Below, in pieces: positions 16,801 through 24,397 of a stretch of DNA of 27,485 nucleotides; position 1 is the first letter of the stretch, and every line of letters begins with the position of its first letter. The notes below the pieces were generated by a model. The model had not been told where the DNA came from. It saw only the letters and a program-made list of their open reading frames with translations, and made no database searches. The stretch comes from CAG-390 sp051867815 (GTDB lineage Bacteria; Bacillota; Clostridia; Oscillospirales; CAG-272). The DNA is taken from assembly GCA_051867815.1 (NCBI GenBank), contig JBJDZD010000132.1, positions 1-27,485 on the forward strand, read 5' to 3'. Both the position numbers and the translations under genes were made by a program.

Positions 16801-17479
16801 GCTTTACCTCGCTGTACTCAATAAAGCGCTTGGCCTTGAGGCTTTCGCGCTCAAGAGAACCGATGCGCGAGCCGAGGACGGAAATTATATCCTGTGCGCG
16901 CTCCATATTCTGCACCGTCGATGCAAGCTTACGCTCTGCCTCGTTTTTGCGGTGGCGGAACTTTGCGATACCTGCGGCGTCCTCAAAGATTCCGCGGCGC
17001 TCGTCGCCTTTACGGGAAATTATGTCCGCAATTCTGCCCTGTCCTATGATGGAGTAGCCGTCGCGGCCGATGCCCGTGTTGAGGAACAGCTCGTAAATAT
17101 CGCGCAAGCGCACCTTGCCCTTGTTTATAAAGTATTCGCTGTCGCCGTTTCTGTAATAGCGGCGAGTGACGGTGACCTCGTCGTAGGGGCAATCGAGCTT
17201 TGCCTGGGAGCCGACATCCGTATTGTCGAAGGTTACGGATACCTCCGCATAGCTCATGGGCTTGCGGCTGTCCGAGCCGCCGAAGATGATATCCTCCATC
17301 TTCGTGCCGCGCAGGCTCTTTGACGATATCTCTCCGAGCACCCAACGCATAGCGTCGGAAATATTTGATTTGCCGCTTCCGTTGGGGCCGATGATGACGG
17401 TCGCGCCCGGCTCGAAGCAGAGCTTCGTTTTATCCGGAAACGACTTAAATCCATGCAGTTCTATTTGTTTAAGATACAC
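13859..17479 (-). CDS. smc: Chromosome partition protein SMC
   Basis: SMC forms the ATP-driven ring that compacts and separates chromosomes, with ScpA and ScpB. The 1206-residue protein is full length: Walker A GPNGSGKS at 31-38, a long coiled coil to about 500, a hinge (about 505-680, glycine-rich around GSFTGGSIR), the returning coiled coil, then signature LSGGEQAFVAIALFF and Walker B CILDEIEAALDEVNVERF. The start is a GTG at 17479 (protein begins with the canonical MYLKQIELHGFKSF) because GAGG lies 8 bases upstream; a GTG three codons earlier overlaps that site. It follows the radical SAM gene by 10 bases and overlaps ftsY. Confidence 0.97.
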   Translation of the reverse strand: MYLKQIELHGFKSFPDKTKLCFEPGATVIIGPNGSGKSNISDAMRWVLGEISSKSLRGTKMEDIIFGGSDSRKPMSYAEVSVTFDNTDVGSQAKLDCPYDEVTVTRRYYRNGDSEYFINKGKVRLRDIYELFLNTGIGRDGYSIIGQGRIADIISRKGDERRGIFEDAAGIAKFRHRKNEAERKLASTVQNMERAQDIISVLGSRIGSLERESLKAKRFIEYSEVKRQADVQLWLYDTEGMRNAENEANAELRRTDREISEAEESLGTLREQQERLEALAFDNKAEAAKLASEIQNRTKDNYELSAKIKVIETNIAHTESGITLQRATAEGFRTSASEEDERAVAKDNEAGMLASDIEKLSAEENGLSESASEAERIAEEYDNAIALAFEELSSAKEEISDIHARLELLGRSDEEDEGRDEAARKNVNERRRLAAAHEAECEDSERTIAEYDAKLAENAALLAEKRSDAEALRTKRDADRAELSSAEVRMNTLGSRIEALRRLEEHFEGYNNSVKFVMRSYSEGKIGGGTIYGPLSSLISVESKYVTAIETALGAAMQNIVVDEERTVHAAISCLKKNNAGRATFFPLTSVRPVPEPTREMRRAADFKGYIGVACDLVRYDKKFSAVISSMLGRTIVFDTLENATEMSKALGYSVRTVTLDGQQINRDGSFTGGSIRTSSGILTRADEIKRMSAELELLSANSEKLRASLEITEAGLSELENDIEADESADSMIATLRAVEVTRLEKNRETLAADRELLEKFMADLENVAGEKERRAAEIEALEARERELAEKVAGLEEYRSDKEEKRHASLAERDKIRASIMSITVRISELRRDIESCNALAQMSRDKAAELRRSAVASESAAGEAIARIAELKSELTETIKNHGKGEQTLTELNARKSVLEAGSMEYESKLVAIRNSSEERRGRRDKLMADKLRLETNLAQIRAKLDAQTKTFWDEYGLTRAEALAFGYPQISAEERPAVFALQTEYRNKIRNIGHVNLSVIDEYREEKKKYDELVATMQDLEKAKADLEKVIKGLESEMEKTFVDSFNQINDNFKKTFSELFGGGSAELILTDPENVLESGIDIKAAPPGKIIKSLMQLSGGEQAFVAIALFFAILQVNPTPFCILDEIEAALDEVNVERFAQYIHRYSDDTQFILITHRRGTMNAADRLYGVTMPESGISKILGLDVSEIANKKGELFDGIS

Positions 17480-17489
17480 TAAATACACC

Positions 17490-18521
17490 TCAAATCAAGT
17501 CTATTGTAATATTATAACCTATAATAGAAGAATTTTCAAGAATTTTTATGCGATTTATGGGGGTGTTTTTGAAATATTTTTCTTTTAAGCGCAGAATATT
17601 GCGTTTTTTCTGCCCGATGGCCTTGGAAAGCTCACCCTTCGGGACATGGATGCACAGCTCGCGAACACCGTCGCCGTAACCGCCCATCCTATCAAGCGCA
17701 TCGCATATTCTGCGGTAGAAAAGCTCGCCCATCGCAAGCTCGCCGAGTGCGGGGTGATTTGCACCGCCGACAACGCTTTCGGGCGACGAAAGATTCTCGC
17801 CGGAGCAAAGTCCGACACGAATGACCGGAACGCCTGCGCGGTCGAAAACATCAAGCACGTTTGCCGTGCGCTGTATTGCATCCTCAAGCTCAAGAGGACG
17901 GTAGCTGCCGTCAAAGGTCATATTTGCAAGCTCCGTCTTTGCAAACACGACAGTGGGGTACACACGCGCACCGTTCGCGCCGAGCGAACAAATTACTTTT
18001 GCGGTCTCAACCTCGTCCTGCGGCGTTGACGATGGCAGGCCTATCATCATTTGACCTATAAGCTCAAATCCGGCCTCTTTTACCATTTTGCAGGCCTCGA
18101 CGGACTTCTCTGCCGTATGTCCGCGCTTTGAGGCGTGAAGAACGTCATCCGACACGCTCTGTATTCCAAGCTCGACCGTTTCCACATGATGCGAGCGCAA
18201 AATACCGAGTATCTCGGGATCAATATAATCGGGGCGTGTGGAGCAACGAACTCTTGAGACCTTACCCGACTCAACAAATCCATCCGATATTCGGAGCAAG
18301 CGGAGCATAAGCCCGCGATCGATGCCCGTGAAAGAGCCGCCGAAAAAGGCGATCTCGCAATCGTCACTCGGAGAGAGTGTGGAAAGTGCCTCTTCGATAA
18401 GTGTCTGCACGGCCGATTCCTCAAACACGCGGCAACCGGATATCTGCTTTTGATCGCAGAAAACGCAGTTGTTCGGGCATCCGAGGTGGGGTATAAAGAC
18501 CGGAATATTTACGTGTCGCAT
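17490..18521 (-). CDS. Radical SAM protein (Elp3/MiaB/NifB-type), function unassigned
   Basis: A 343-residue radical SAM enzyme. The iron-sulfur cluster motif is CPNNCVFC (CxxxCxxC) near residue 14, followed by EIAFFGGSFTGID, STRPDYIDPEIL, VETVELGIQSVSDDVL and IGQMMIGLPSSTPQDEVET, typical of the Elp3/oxygen-independent coproporphyrinogen oxidase superfamily. It lacks an acetyltransferase domain, so it is not a full Elp3. The C-terminus has a basic segment around KAIGQKKRNILRLKEKYF that could contact nucleic acid. In Clostridia a protein like this often sits between rnc and smc; substrate unknown to me. The ATG at 18521 has GGAG 8 bases upstream. Confidence 0.88.
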   Translation of the reverse strand: MRHVNIPVFIPHLGCPNNCVFCDQKQISGCRVFEESAVQTLIEEALSTLSPSDDCEIAFFGGSFTGIDRGLMLRLLRISDGFVESGKVSRVRCSTRPDYIDPEILGILRSHHVETVELGIQSVSDDVLHASKRGHTAEKSVEACKMVKEAGFELIGQMMIGLPSSTPQDEVETAKVICSLGANGARVYPTVVFAKTELANMTFDGSYRPLELEDAIQRTANVLDVFDRAGVPVIRVGLCSGENLSSPESVVGGANHPALGELAMGELFYRRICDALDRMGGYGDGVRELCIHVPKGELSKAIGQKKRNILRLKEKYFKNTPINRIKILENSSIIGYNITIDLI

Positions 18522-18619
18522 CTTCTTCTCTCCTTTCCGCAAAACACTTTTAGTAAAATTGAGCGTTTAATAAAAACACCTCCCGACGGGCAAAGCGAGT
18601 CAGCGCGCCGAGGGGATCC

Positions 18620-18689
18620 GCCAAAATTTTCAATTTTGGCAGGCGGCGATAAGCACGCGAATCAATCGTAAAACACAGTTTTACAATTG
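18620..18689. repeat. Composite palindromic repeat element in the rnc/radical-SAM spacer
   Basis: Two adjacent palindromes. The first has arms GCCAAAATT (18620-18628) and AATTTTGGC (18632-18640). The second has arms CAATCGTAAAAC (18663-18674) and GTTTTACAATTG (18678-18689) with one wobble position and is nearly identical to the palindrome at 3397-3423 in the hrcA leader. GC-rich sequence with inverted CGCC/GGCG motifs surrounds them (about 18575-18660). This looks like a dispersed, non-coding repeat of the genome. The remaining spacer (18522-18574) holds only the ribosome binding site and a T/A-rich stretch with no convincing promoter. Confidence 0.75.
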
Positions 18690-18694
18690 GTTAG

Positions 18695-18736
18695 AAAAAA
18701 GACTTTAGCAGGGCAAGTCGATCCGACACGCCCTGC
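18695..18736 (-). terminator. Probable intrinsic terminator after rnc
   Basis: Stem GCAGGGC/GCCCTGC (18708-18714 with 18730-18736) continues across a small internal loop into GTCG/CGAC (18717-18720 with 18724-18727). On the minus strand six T residues (18700-18695) follow after a 7-base gap. The gap makes it imperfect, but it is the best stop signal between rnc and the radical SAM gene. Confidence 0.7.
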
Positions 18737-18747
18737 GTTATGGATAA

Positions 18748-19476
18748 TTAAAGTTCACCGAACAGGCCGAGTGCCTGCTTTGCCGCCGCCTGCTCTGCCG
18801 CGCGCTTTGTGGGGCCGTCGCCGACACCGATTATGTTTGAATTGAGCCTTGCTTCGACTGTAAATATCTTTGCGTGGTCGGGGCCTTTTTCGTCAACTGT
18901 CACGTACTCAAGCAACTCACCCTCCGAACGCTGAACCAACTGTTGGAGAAGGGTCTTGTAGTCCGCTCCGTGCCACTCCGCCAAAAGAGCCTCAAGGCGT
19001 GCCTCAACCAAGGGCATCAGGTAGTATCTGATTGCATCCTTTGCTTCGTTTGATGCTCCTGCATCGAGATAAACGGCGGCAAGGAGGGCCTCAAAGGCAT
19101 CTGCGAGGATGGATTTTCTCTCGCGTCCTCCTCCTCTTTCCTCTCCACGGCCGAGGAGCAGCACCTCGCCAAGCCCTATCTTGCCTGCGTACTCGGCAAG
19201 CGCCTTTTCGCAGACCAGCTCCGCTCTCATACGTGTCAGATCTCCTTCGGGCGAGTCGTAAAATCTCTTGAAAAGGTACTCCGCCGTGATTGAGGAAAGC
19301 ACCGCGTCGCCGAGAAACTCCAGGCGCTCGTTGCATTTATGCTTTTTAATACCTCCGTGCTCGTTCGCATACGACGAATGTGTCAACGCCTCGATAAGGA
19401 TGGCTTGATCTTTGAACTTATAACCGATCTTTCTTTCAAGCTCAGAGGTATTTGTATTATTTTGAATGTCGCTCAC
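18748..19476 (-). CDS. rnc: Ribonuclease III
   Basis: Cleaves double-stranded RNA, processing rRNA precursors and some mRNAs. The 242-residue protein has the signature ERLEFLGDAVLSSITAEYLF with catalytic Glu and Asp, the second acidic cluster in LADAFEALLAAVYLDAG, and a C-terminal double-stranded-RNA-binding domain (DYKTLLQQLVQ ... GPTKRAAEQAAAKQAL). I choose the GTG at 19476 because AAAGAGAG lies about 8 bases upstream; the GTG at 19485, three codons earlier, overlaps that site and is the alternative. It follows plsX directly; the acpP gene commonly found between them is absent. Confidence 0.95.
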   Translation of the reverse strand: MSDIQNNTNTSELERKIGYKFKDQAILIEALTHSSYANEHGGIKKHKCNERLEFLGDAVLSSITAEYLFKRFYDSPEGDLTRMRAELVCEKALAEYAGKIGLGEVLLLGRGEERGGGRERKSILADAFEALLAAVYLDAGASNEAKDAIRYYLMPLVEARLEALLAEWHGADYKTLLQQLVQRSEGELLEYVTVDEKGPDHAKIFTVEARLNSNIIGVGDGPTKRAAEQAAAKQALGLFGEL

Positions 19477-19494
19477 GACGATCACTCTCTTTCA

Positions 19495-20538
19495 TTATTC
19501 TTTAACTCCTGACGGCACAGCTTCTTCATTTTTGACGGTTTGAGTGGGCATGAAGAGCTTCGTTTCACGTGCAATGCTCTTGATAACTCCGGAATCAGCG
19601 TATGCGATCGCCTGTCTTATCGCATTTTTAACGGCTTTGGCGTTTGACGAGCCGTGCGCTTTGATAACGGGCTTGGAAATACCGAGAATCGGTGCGCCGC
19701 CGTAGGTGTTGGGGTCGAAATTGACCTTGACCTCGTCTATTTTCTTCTTAACGAGAAGTGCCGAGAATTTGGAAATATTGTTCGCGTAGAATATGTCCTT
19801 CATGGTCAAAAGCATCATTTTGCCCATGCCCTCGATGGACTTAAGCAGAATATTGCCGGTAAAACCGTCCGTAATAAGAACGTCACATGCATCGCGGGGT
19901 ACCATATTCGCCTCAACGTTTCCGACGAAATTGATCGACGGCGAATCCGAAAGCAGCTTATATGCTTCAAGCTGAAGCTCTGTTCCCTTGGTCTCCTCTG
20001 CGCCGTTATTGAGCAGACCTACGCGAGGAGCCGCAAGGTCATGCACCTTGTGCATGTAAATACTTCCCATTATGGCAAACTGCTCAAGATACGCCGGAGT
20101 GACGGATATATTTGCGCCCGAATCAAGAAGAAGAACGGGGGGCGTCATGGGCAGGATGCTTGCGATCGCCGCACGCTTGATGCCCTTGATCTTGCGGACG
20201 ATGAGAGTTGCTCCCGTAAAGAGTGCGCCGGTGTTTCCGGTGCTGACGAGCGCGTCTCCCTTGCCCTCGGCAAGCATGGTCAGGGCAACGTTCATGCTTG
20301 ATTCCTTTTTTGCCTTCATGACGGAAAGGGGCGGATCGCACATTTCAATGGTAACGGGTGCATCGACAATGTCAAAACGGCGAAGATCCATACCTTCGCT
20401 TTCCGCAATGCGGAATATCTCTGCCTTATCACCGACGAGTATGAAATTTGCATTGTATTCGAGAGAAGCGGCATACGCTCCCTTGACCACTTCAAGGGGG
20501 GCTTTGTCACCGCCCATACAGTCAACAATAATTATCAT
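19495..20538 (-). CDS. plsX: Phosphate acyltransferase PlsX
   Basis: PlsX converts acyl-ACP to acyl-phosphate, the donor for PlsY in phospholipid synthesis; it is a peripheral membrane enzyme. The 347-residue protein begins MIIIVDCMGGDKAPLEVVKG, the family signature, and shows VSTGNTGALFTGATLIVRKI, LLDSGANISVTPAYLEQFAIMGS and ILGISKPVIKAHGSSNAKA. GGAG lies 7 bases before the ATG, which overlaps the trmFO stop by 4 bases. No fapR or acpP is next to it. Confidence 0.96.
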   Translation of the reverse strand: MIIIVDCMGGDKAPLEVVKGAYAASLEYNANFILVGDKAEIFRIAESEGMDLRRFDIVDAPVTIEMCDPPLSVMKAKKESSMNVALTMLAEGKGDALVSTGNTGALFTGATLIVRKIKGIKRAAIASILPMTPPVLLLDSGANISVTPAYLEQFAIMGSIYMHKVHDLAAPRVGLLNNGAEETKGTELQLEAYKLLSDSPSINFVGNVEANMVPRDACDVLITDGFTGNILLKSIEGMGKMMLLTMKDIFYANNISKFSALLVKKKIDEVKVNFDPNTYGGAPILGISKPVIKAHGSSNAKAVKNAIRQAIAYADSGVIKSIARETKLFMPTQTVKNEEAVPSGVKE

Positions 20539-21884
20539 TGCGTTTCTCCGTCGGGCTTCTGCCCGAAGTTCTTAATGGCGCAGAGAGCGCGCTCTGCGTA
20601 TACGGTATATTTTGCGACCTTGCCGCCCTTAACCTTATGGGGCAGGGGTGCGATGATTCCGAAATTCGCGTTCATTGGGGTAAACGTGCCCGTGCCGCCC
20701 CTTGAAACATACGCCGCCATCGCTCCTATCATGGTTTCTTCCGGAAAAACGATGCGATCTTTTCCGAGTGCGAGACGCGCGGCATTAAGGCCGGCAACGA
20801 GACCCGAACCTGCCGATTCGATATACCCCTCGACACCCGTCATCTGTCCGGCGAAGTATATGCCGGAGCGCGAAATGAGCGCATAGGTCGGGTCCAGCAG
20901 ACCGGGGGAATTGAGATACGTATTTCTGTGCATGACGCCGTAGCGCAGAAATTCGGCATGCTCCAGCCCGGGGATCATTGAAAAGACCCGTTTCTGCTCC
21001 GGGAACGCAAGATGCGTCTGGAAGCCGACGAGATTATACATGGTGCCGCGGGCATCCTCCTTGCGGAGCTGAACGACGGCATAGTATTCGCGGTCGGGGT
21101 ATCTGGGATCATGAAGCCCCACGGGCTTCAGCGGACCGTAGCAAAGTGTGTCCCGGCCGCGTTTTGCCATGACCTCAACGGGCATACAGCCCTCAAAGAC
21201 CTTTAAGTCCCTTTGAGATTCCTTATCGAAATCATGAAGCTCCGCCTCGCGTGCGGTTATGAGTGCTTCATAGAAAGCATCGTACTGCTCCTTGGTCATG
21301 GGGCAGTTGAGGTAGTCGGCGTCGCCCTTGTCATAGCGCGAGGCAAAGAAAGCTATGTCGGTATTGATGCTATCCGCATCAACTATGGGAGCGGCGGCAT
21401 CGAAGAAGGAAAGCCCGGGGCATCCCAGCTCGTTTTTGATATACTCCGCCATCGGGTCGCTCGTCAGGGGACCCGTGGCAATAACGGTGACGCCATCCGG
21501 CAGAGCCGTCACTTCTTCTTCAATAACTTCAATATTGGGATCGTTCTTGATCTTTTCGGTAACGTAATCCGAAAACTTCACTCTGTCAACGGCGAGGGCA
21601 GAGCCTGCCGGGACACGGGTCGCGTCTGCGGCTTCGAGGATGAGGGACGAGAGATGTCTCATTTCCTCCTTGAGAAGCCCGACGGCATTCGTCACGCTGT
21701 CCGAGCGCAGGGAGTTTGAGCATACAAGCTCGGCAAACCCTTTGCTCTTGTGCGCCGGAGTGAATTTTTTCGGCTTCATTTCGTAAAGCTTGACCTTCAC
21801 GCCGAGACGGGAGGCCTGCCAAGCCGCTTCGCAGCCGGCAAGACCTGCACCGAGAACGTTGATAATCGGCTTTTCGCCTGTCAT
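20535..21884 (-). CDS. trmFO: Methylenetetrahydrofolate--tRNA-(uracil-5-)-methyltransferase TrmFO
   Basis: A folate- and FAD-dependent enzyme that makes ribothymidine at position 54 of tRNA in many Gram-positives. The 449-residue protein starts with the FAD-binding fingerprint VLGAGLAGCEAA (G12-G17), conserves AELVCSNSLRSDS (Cys55) and FEGCMPVEVMAKRGRDTL (Cys233), corresponding to the cysteines used in catalysis in the family, and ends with VEGYIESAGSGLVAGLNAAR. It lies 30 bases after topA, in the classic dprA-topA-trmFO order. Confidence 0.96.
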   Translation of the reverse strand: MTGEKPIINVLGAGLAGCEAAWQASRLGVKVKLYEMKPKKFTPAHKSKGFAELVCSNSLRSDSVTNAVGLLKEEMRHLSSLILEAADATRVPAGSALAVDRVKFSDYVTEKIKNDPNIEVIEEEVTALPDGVTVIATGPLTSDPMAEYIKNELGCPGLSFFDAAAPIVDADSINTDIAFFASRYDKGDADYLNCPMTKEQYDAFYEALITAREAELHDFDKESQRDLKVFEGCMPVEVMAKRGRDTLCYGPLKPVGLHDPRYPDREYYAVVQLRKEDARGTMYNLVGFQTHLAFPEQKRVFSMIPGLEHAEFLRYGVMHRNTYLNSPGLLDPTYALISRSGIYFAGQMTGVEGYIESAGSGLVAGLNAARLALGKDRIVFPEETMIGAMAAYVSRGGTGTFTPMNANFGIIAPLPHKVKGGKVAKYTVYAERALCAIKNFGQKPDGETQ

Positions 21885-21914
21885 ATCTGATAATTCCTTT
21901 TTGTTATTTTCGGC

Positions 21915-24287
21915 TCAGAACGGGATATCGTCGTCACCGGGAGGGGGAGGCATATCAAGCGGTGAAAGCGGATTTTCGGGGAGTACGTCGTTTGCTGTTG
22001 CAAAATGCACGCTCTCCTCTGCAGCAGGGTCGGTTTGGGTAAAGCCGCAGTCCTTGGTCTTGCAAATCAAAATGCCGGGGCGCGACTTCTTCTTATAGAG
22101 CATCTCGCCGCATTCGGGACATTTTTCCGCAACGGGAAGGTCCCAGCTTGACCAATCGCACTCGGGGTACCTCTCACAGCTGTAAAATTGGCTCTTGTTT
22201 CTACCGTGACGGATGAGGATATCACCGCCGCACTTGGGGCAGGACACGCCCTCCAGCTTATTCTTTTCCTGCTTGATGAATTTGCACTTCGGATAGTTTG
22301 CGCAAGCATAGAAGCTTCCGTATTTGCCGTGGCGCAGAACCATATCACCGCCGCAGACCTCGCACTTGAAATCCGCCACAACGGCCGGCTTCTTTTCCGC
22401 ACGGTCTGCGGAATCGAGGGGCTTGGTGTTCTTACATTCCGGATAGTTGGGGCATGCGGCAAACTTGCCGAAGCGGCCGGACTTGACTATCATCTTGGCA
22501 CCGCACTTATCGCAGATAATATCGGTCTGTTCAACGATCGCCGGGGTGGCATCCGCTCCGCTCTTCTTCTCGGCCTCGGTAAGCTCGCGCTCAAACCCCT
22601 CCCAAAATTCACGCAAAACGTCAACCATGTTTACCTCGCCGGCTTCAATGCGGTCAAGGTCGTTCTCCATGTTGGCGGTGAACTTATAGTCAACGATATC
22701 TGCAAAGTCTTCCTTCATCAGCGCGGTCGTGACCTCGCCAAGCTCCGTGGGGCAGAGTGCCTTGCCCTCGCGGCGGACGTATCCGCGCGTGAGGATGGTG
22801 GTTATGGTCGGAGGAATGGTACTGGGGCGTCCGATGCCCTTTTCTTCAAGAGCCTTGATAAGGCTTGCTTCGTTGTATCTTGCGGGCGGCTCTGTGAAAT
22901 GCTTGGCGGCGCTTACGTCAACGCATGGCAAGCTGCTGCCTTCCTCGATATTCGGAATTTTGAAATTCTTGATGTCATCCGGGTCATCCGCCTTCTTGAC
23001 AGCCTCGTCAACGCCTTCCTCATACACCGCCATGTAGCCCTGGAAGGCAACGGTATATCCGCCCGTGCGGAACAGATGACCGGATGATTCGAAATCAATA
23101 CCCAGAGTATCAAGCTTTGCGGACTCCATCTGGCTTGCGACGAAGCGCTCCCAGATGAGCTTGTAAAGCTTGAACTGATCGCTTGTAAGGTAGGATTTGA
23201 TCTGTGCCGGAACGAGATCCACGCGCGCAGGCCTGATGGCTTCGTGCGCATCCTGCGCATTTGCCTTGGTCTTATAAACACGGGGAGTTGCGGGATAGAA
23301 TGCATCGCCGTATTTCTCGTTAATAAAATCACGGGCTGCCGCCTGTGCCTCCGCGGCTATACGGAGGGAGTCGGTACGCATATAGGTGATGATACCCTGC
23401 GCGCCGCCATTCTGTGCGCCGAGATTGATGCCCTCGTAAAGCTCCTGCGCGGTCTTCATCGTTCTTGCGGACTGGAAGCCGAGCTTTCTTGCCGCGTCCT
23501 GAAGCATGGTGGATGTGGTAAAGGGCGGTGCCGGAGCCTTATACTTGACACCGTGCTTGACCGACTGCACTTTCATACTCTTGCCGAGAACTGCGTCAAC
23601 GACCGCCTTCGCCTCGGCTTCGTTTGTGAGTCTGACCTTGTTTCCGGTCGCGGCGTCTCCGAAGTAGCGGACCTCCAGAATACTGCCGGAAGCATCGAGC
23701 TTGGCGGCAACGGTCCAATATTCCTCGGGAACGAACGCTCGGATCTCCTCCTCGCGCTCAACGACCAAACGGGTGGCTACGGACTGAACACGACCTGCGG
23801 AAAGACCGTGGCGCACTCTCTTCCAAAGCAGGGGGCTGAGCTTATAGCCGACGATGCGATCAAGGATTCTTCTCGATTGCTGTGCGTTTACGAGGTTGAT
23901 ATCGATCGCACGGGGCTGTTTGATCGAAGCCTTGATTGCAGTTTTGGTGATCTCGTTGAAGGTAACTCTCTTGAGCTTATCTTCGGGGATTTCAAGCGCC
24001 GCAGCGAGATGCCATGAAATAGCCTCGCCCTCGCGGTCGGGGTCGGTTGCGAGATAAACGGTCTTTGCCGCCTTGGCCTCCTTTTTGAGATCCTTGATGA
24101 GATCGCCCTTTCCGCGAATGTTTATATATCGGGGGGCAAAATCGTTTTCGATGTCGATCGCAAAGGTGCTTTTGGGCAGGTCGCGGACGTGACCCTTTGA
24201 CGCGAGTATCTTATAGTTTGAACCAAGGCACGCCTGAATGGTGTGTATCTTGGACGGTGACTCTATGATAACCAGATTCTTAGCCAT
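21915..24287 (-). CDS. topA: DNA topoisomerase I with an SSB-like acidic C-terminal tip
   Basis: A type IA topoisomerase that relaxes negative supercoils. The 790-residue protein has a Toprim domain (NLVIIESPSKI ... DPDREGEAI), the catalytic tyrosine in GIITYMRTDSLR, and four C-terminal four-cysteine zinc modules (starting CDKCGAKM, CEVCGGDM, CPKCGGDI, CPECGEML). After the last zinc module comes about 40 residues of acidic, proline-rich linker ending PPPPGDDDIPF. DDDIPF is identical to the tip of bacterial SSB. The start (MAKNLVIIES) is set by homology; AAAGGA lies about 14 bases upstream, a rather long gap. Own promoter at 24360-24388; followed by trmFO. Confidence 0.96.
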   Translation of the reverse strand: MAKNLVIIESPSKIHTIQACLGSNYKILASKGHVRDLPKSTFAIDIENDFAPRYINIRGKGDLIKDLKKEAKAAKTVYLATDPDREGEAISWHLAAALEIPEDKLKRVTFNEITKTAIKASIKQPRAIDINLVNAQQSRRILDRIVGYKLSPLLWKRVRHGLSAGRVQSVATRLVVEREEEIRAFVPEEYWTVAAKLDASGSILEVRYFGDAATGNKVRLTNEAEAKAVVDAVLGKSMKVQSVKHGVKYKAPAPPFTTSTMLQDAARKLGFQSARTMKTAQELYEGINLGAQNGGAQGIITYMRTDSLRIAAEAQAAARDFINEKYGDAFYPATPRVYKTKANAQDAHEAIRPARVDLVPAQIKSYLTSDQFKLYKLIWERFVASQMESAKLDTLGIDFESSGHLFRTGGYTVAFQGYMAVYEEGVDEAVKKADDPDDIKNFKIPNIEEGSSLPCVDVSAAKHFTEPPARYNEASLIKALEEKGIGRPSTIPPTITTILTRGYVRREGKALCPTELGEVTTALMKEDFADIVDYKFTANMENDLDRIEAGEVNMVDVLREFWEGFERELTEAEKKSGADATPAIVEQTDIICDKCGAKMIVKSGRFGKFAACPNYPECKNTKPLDSADRAEKKPAVVADFKCEVCGGDMVLRHGKYGSFYACANYPKCKFIKQEKNKLEGVSCPKCGGDILIRHGRNKSQFYSCERYPECDWSSWDLPVAEKCPECGEMLYKKKSRPGILICKTKDCGFTQTDPAAEESVHFATANDVLPENPLSPLDMPPPPGDDDIPF

Positions 24288-24322
24288 ACGACTGAGTTTT
24301 GTCCTTTCAAAATGGAAATAAA

Positions 24323-24350
24323 GCGTAAAATGCGTTTTTCGCACTTTCGC
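24323..24350 (-). other. Hairpin at the 5' end of the topA transcript
   Basis: On the minus strand GCGAAAGTGCG pairs with CGCATTTTACGC around an AAAAA loop (one bulged A, one G-U pair). The predicted transcription start is about 3 bases upstream, so the mRNA would begin with this stem. A short T-rich run follows, so it could be a weak attenuator or a stabilising 5' cap structure. Confidence 0.6.
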
Positions 24351-24359
24351 CTATTTTAT

Positions 24360-24388
24360 ATTGTATAATGTTTTTTTCGGCTTGTCAA
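24360..24388 (-). promoter_or_regulatory. Sigma-A promoter of topA
   Basis: TTGACA (24388-24383), 17-base spacer, TACAAT (24365-24360); predicted start near 24353. It lies in the 110-base gap between the dprA stop and topA and probably drives topA-trmFO-plsX-rnc. Confidence 0.9.
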
Positions 24389-24397
24389 GAGGAATTT

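Noticed and set aside
16169..17323. A 384-codon plus-strand open frame opposite smc (and similar frames opposite dnaK, the transglutaminase gene and topA)
   Set aside because: Shadows of well-supported minus-strand genes; no ribosome sites, no known domains.
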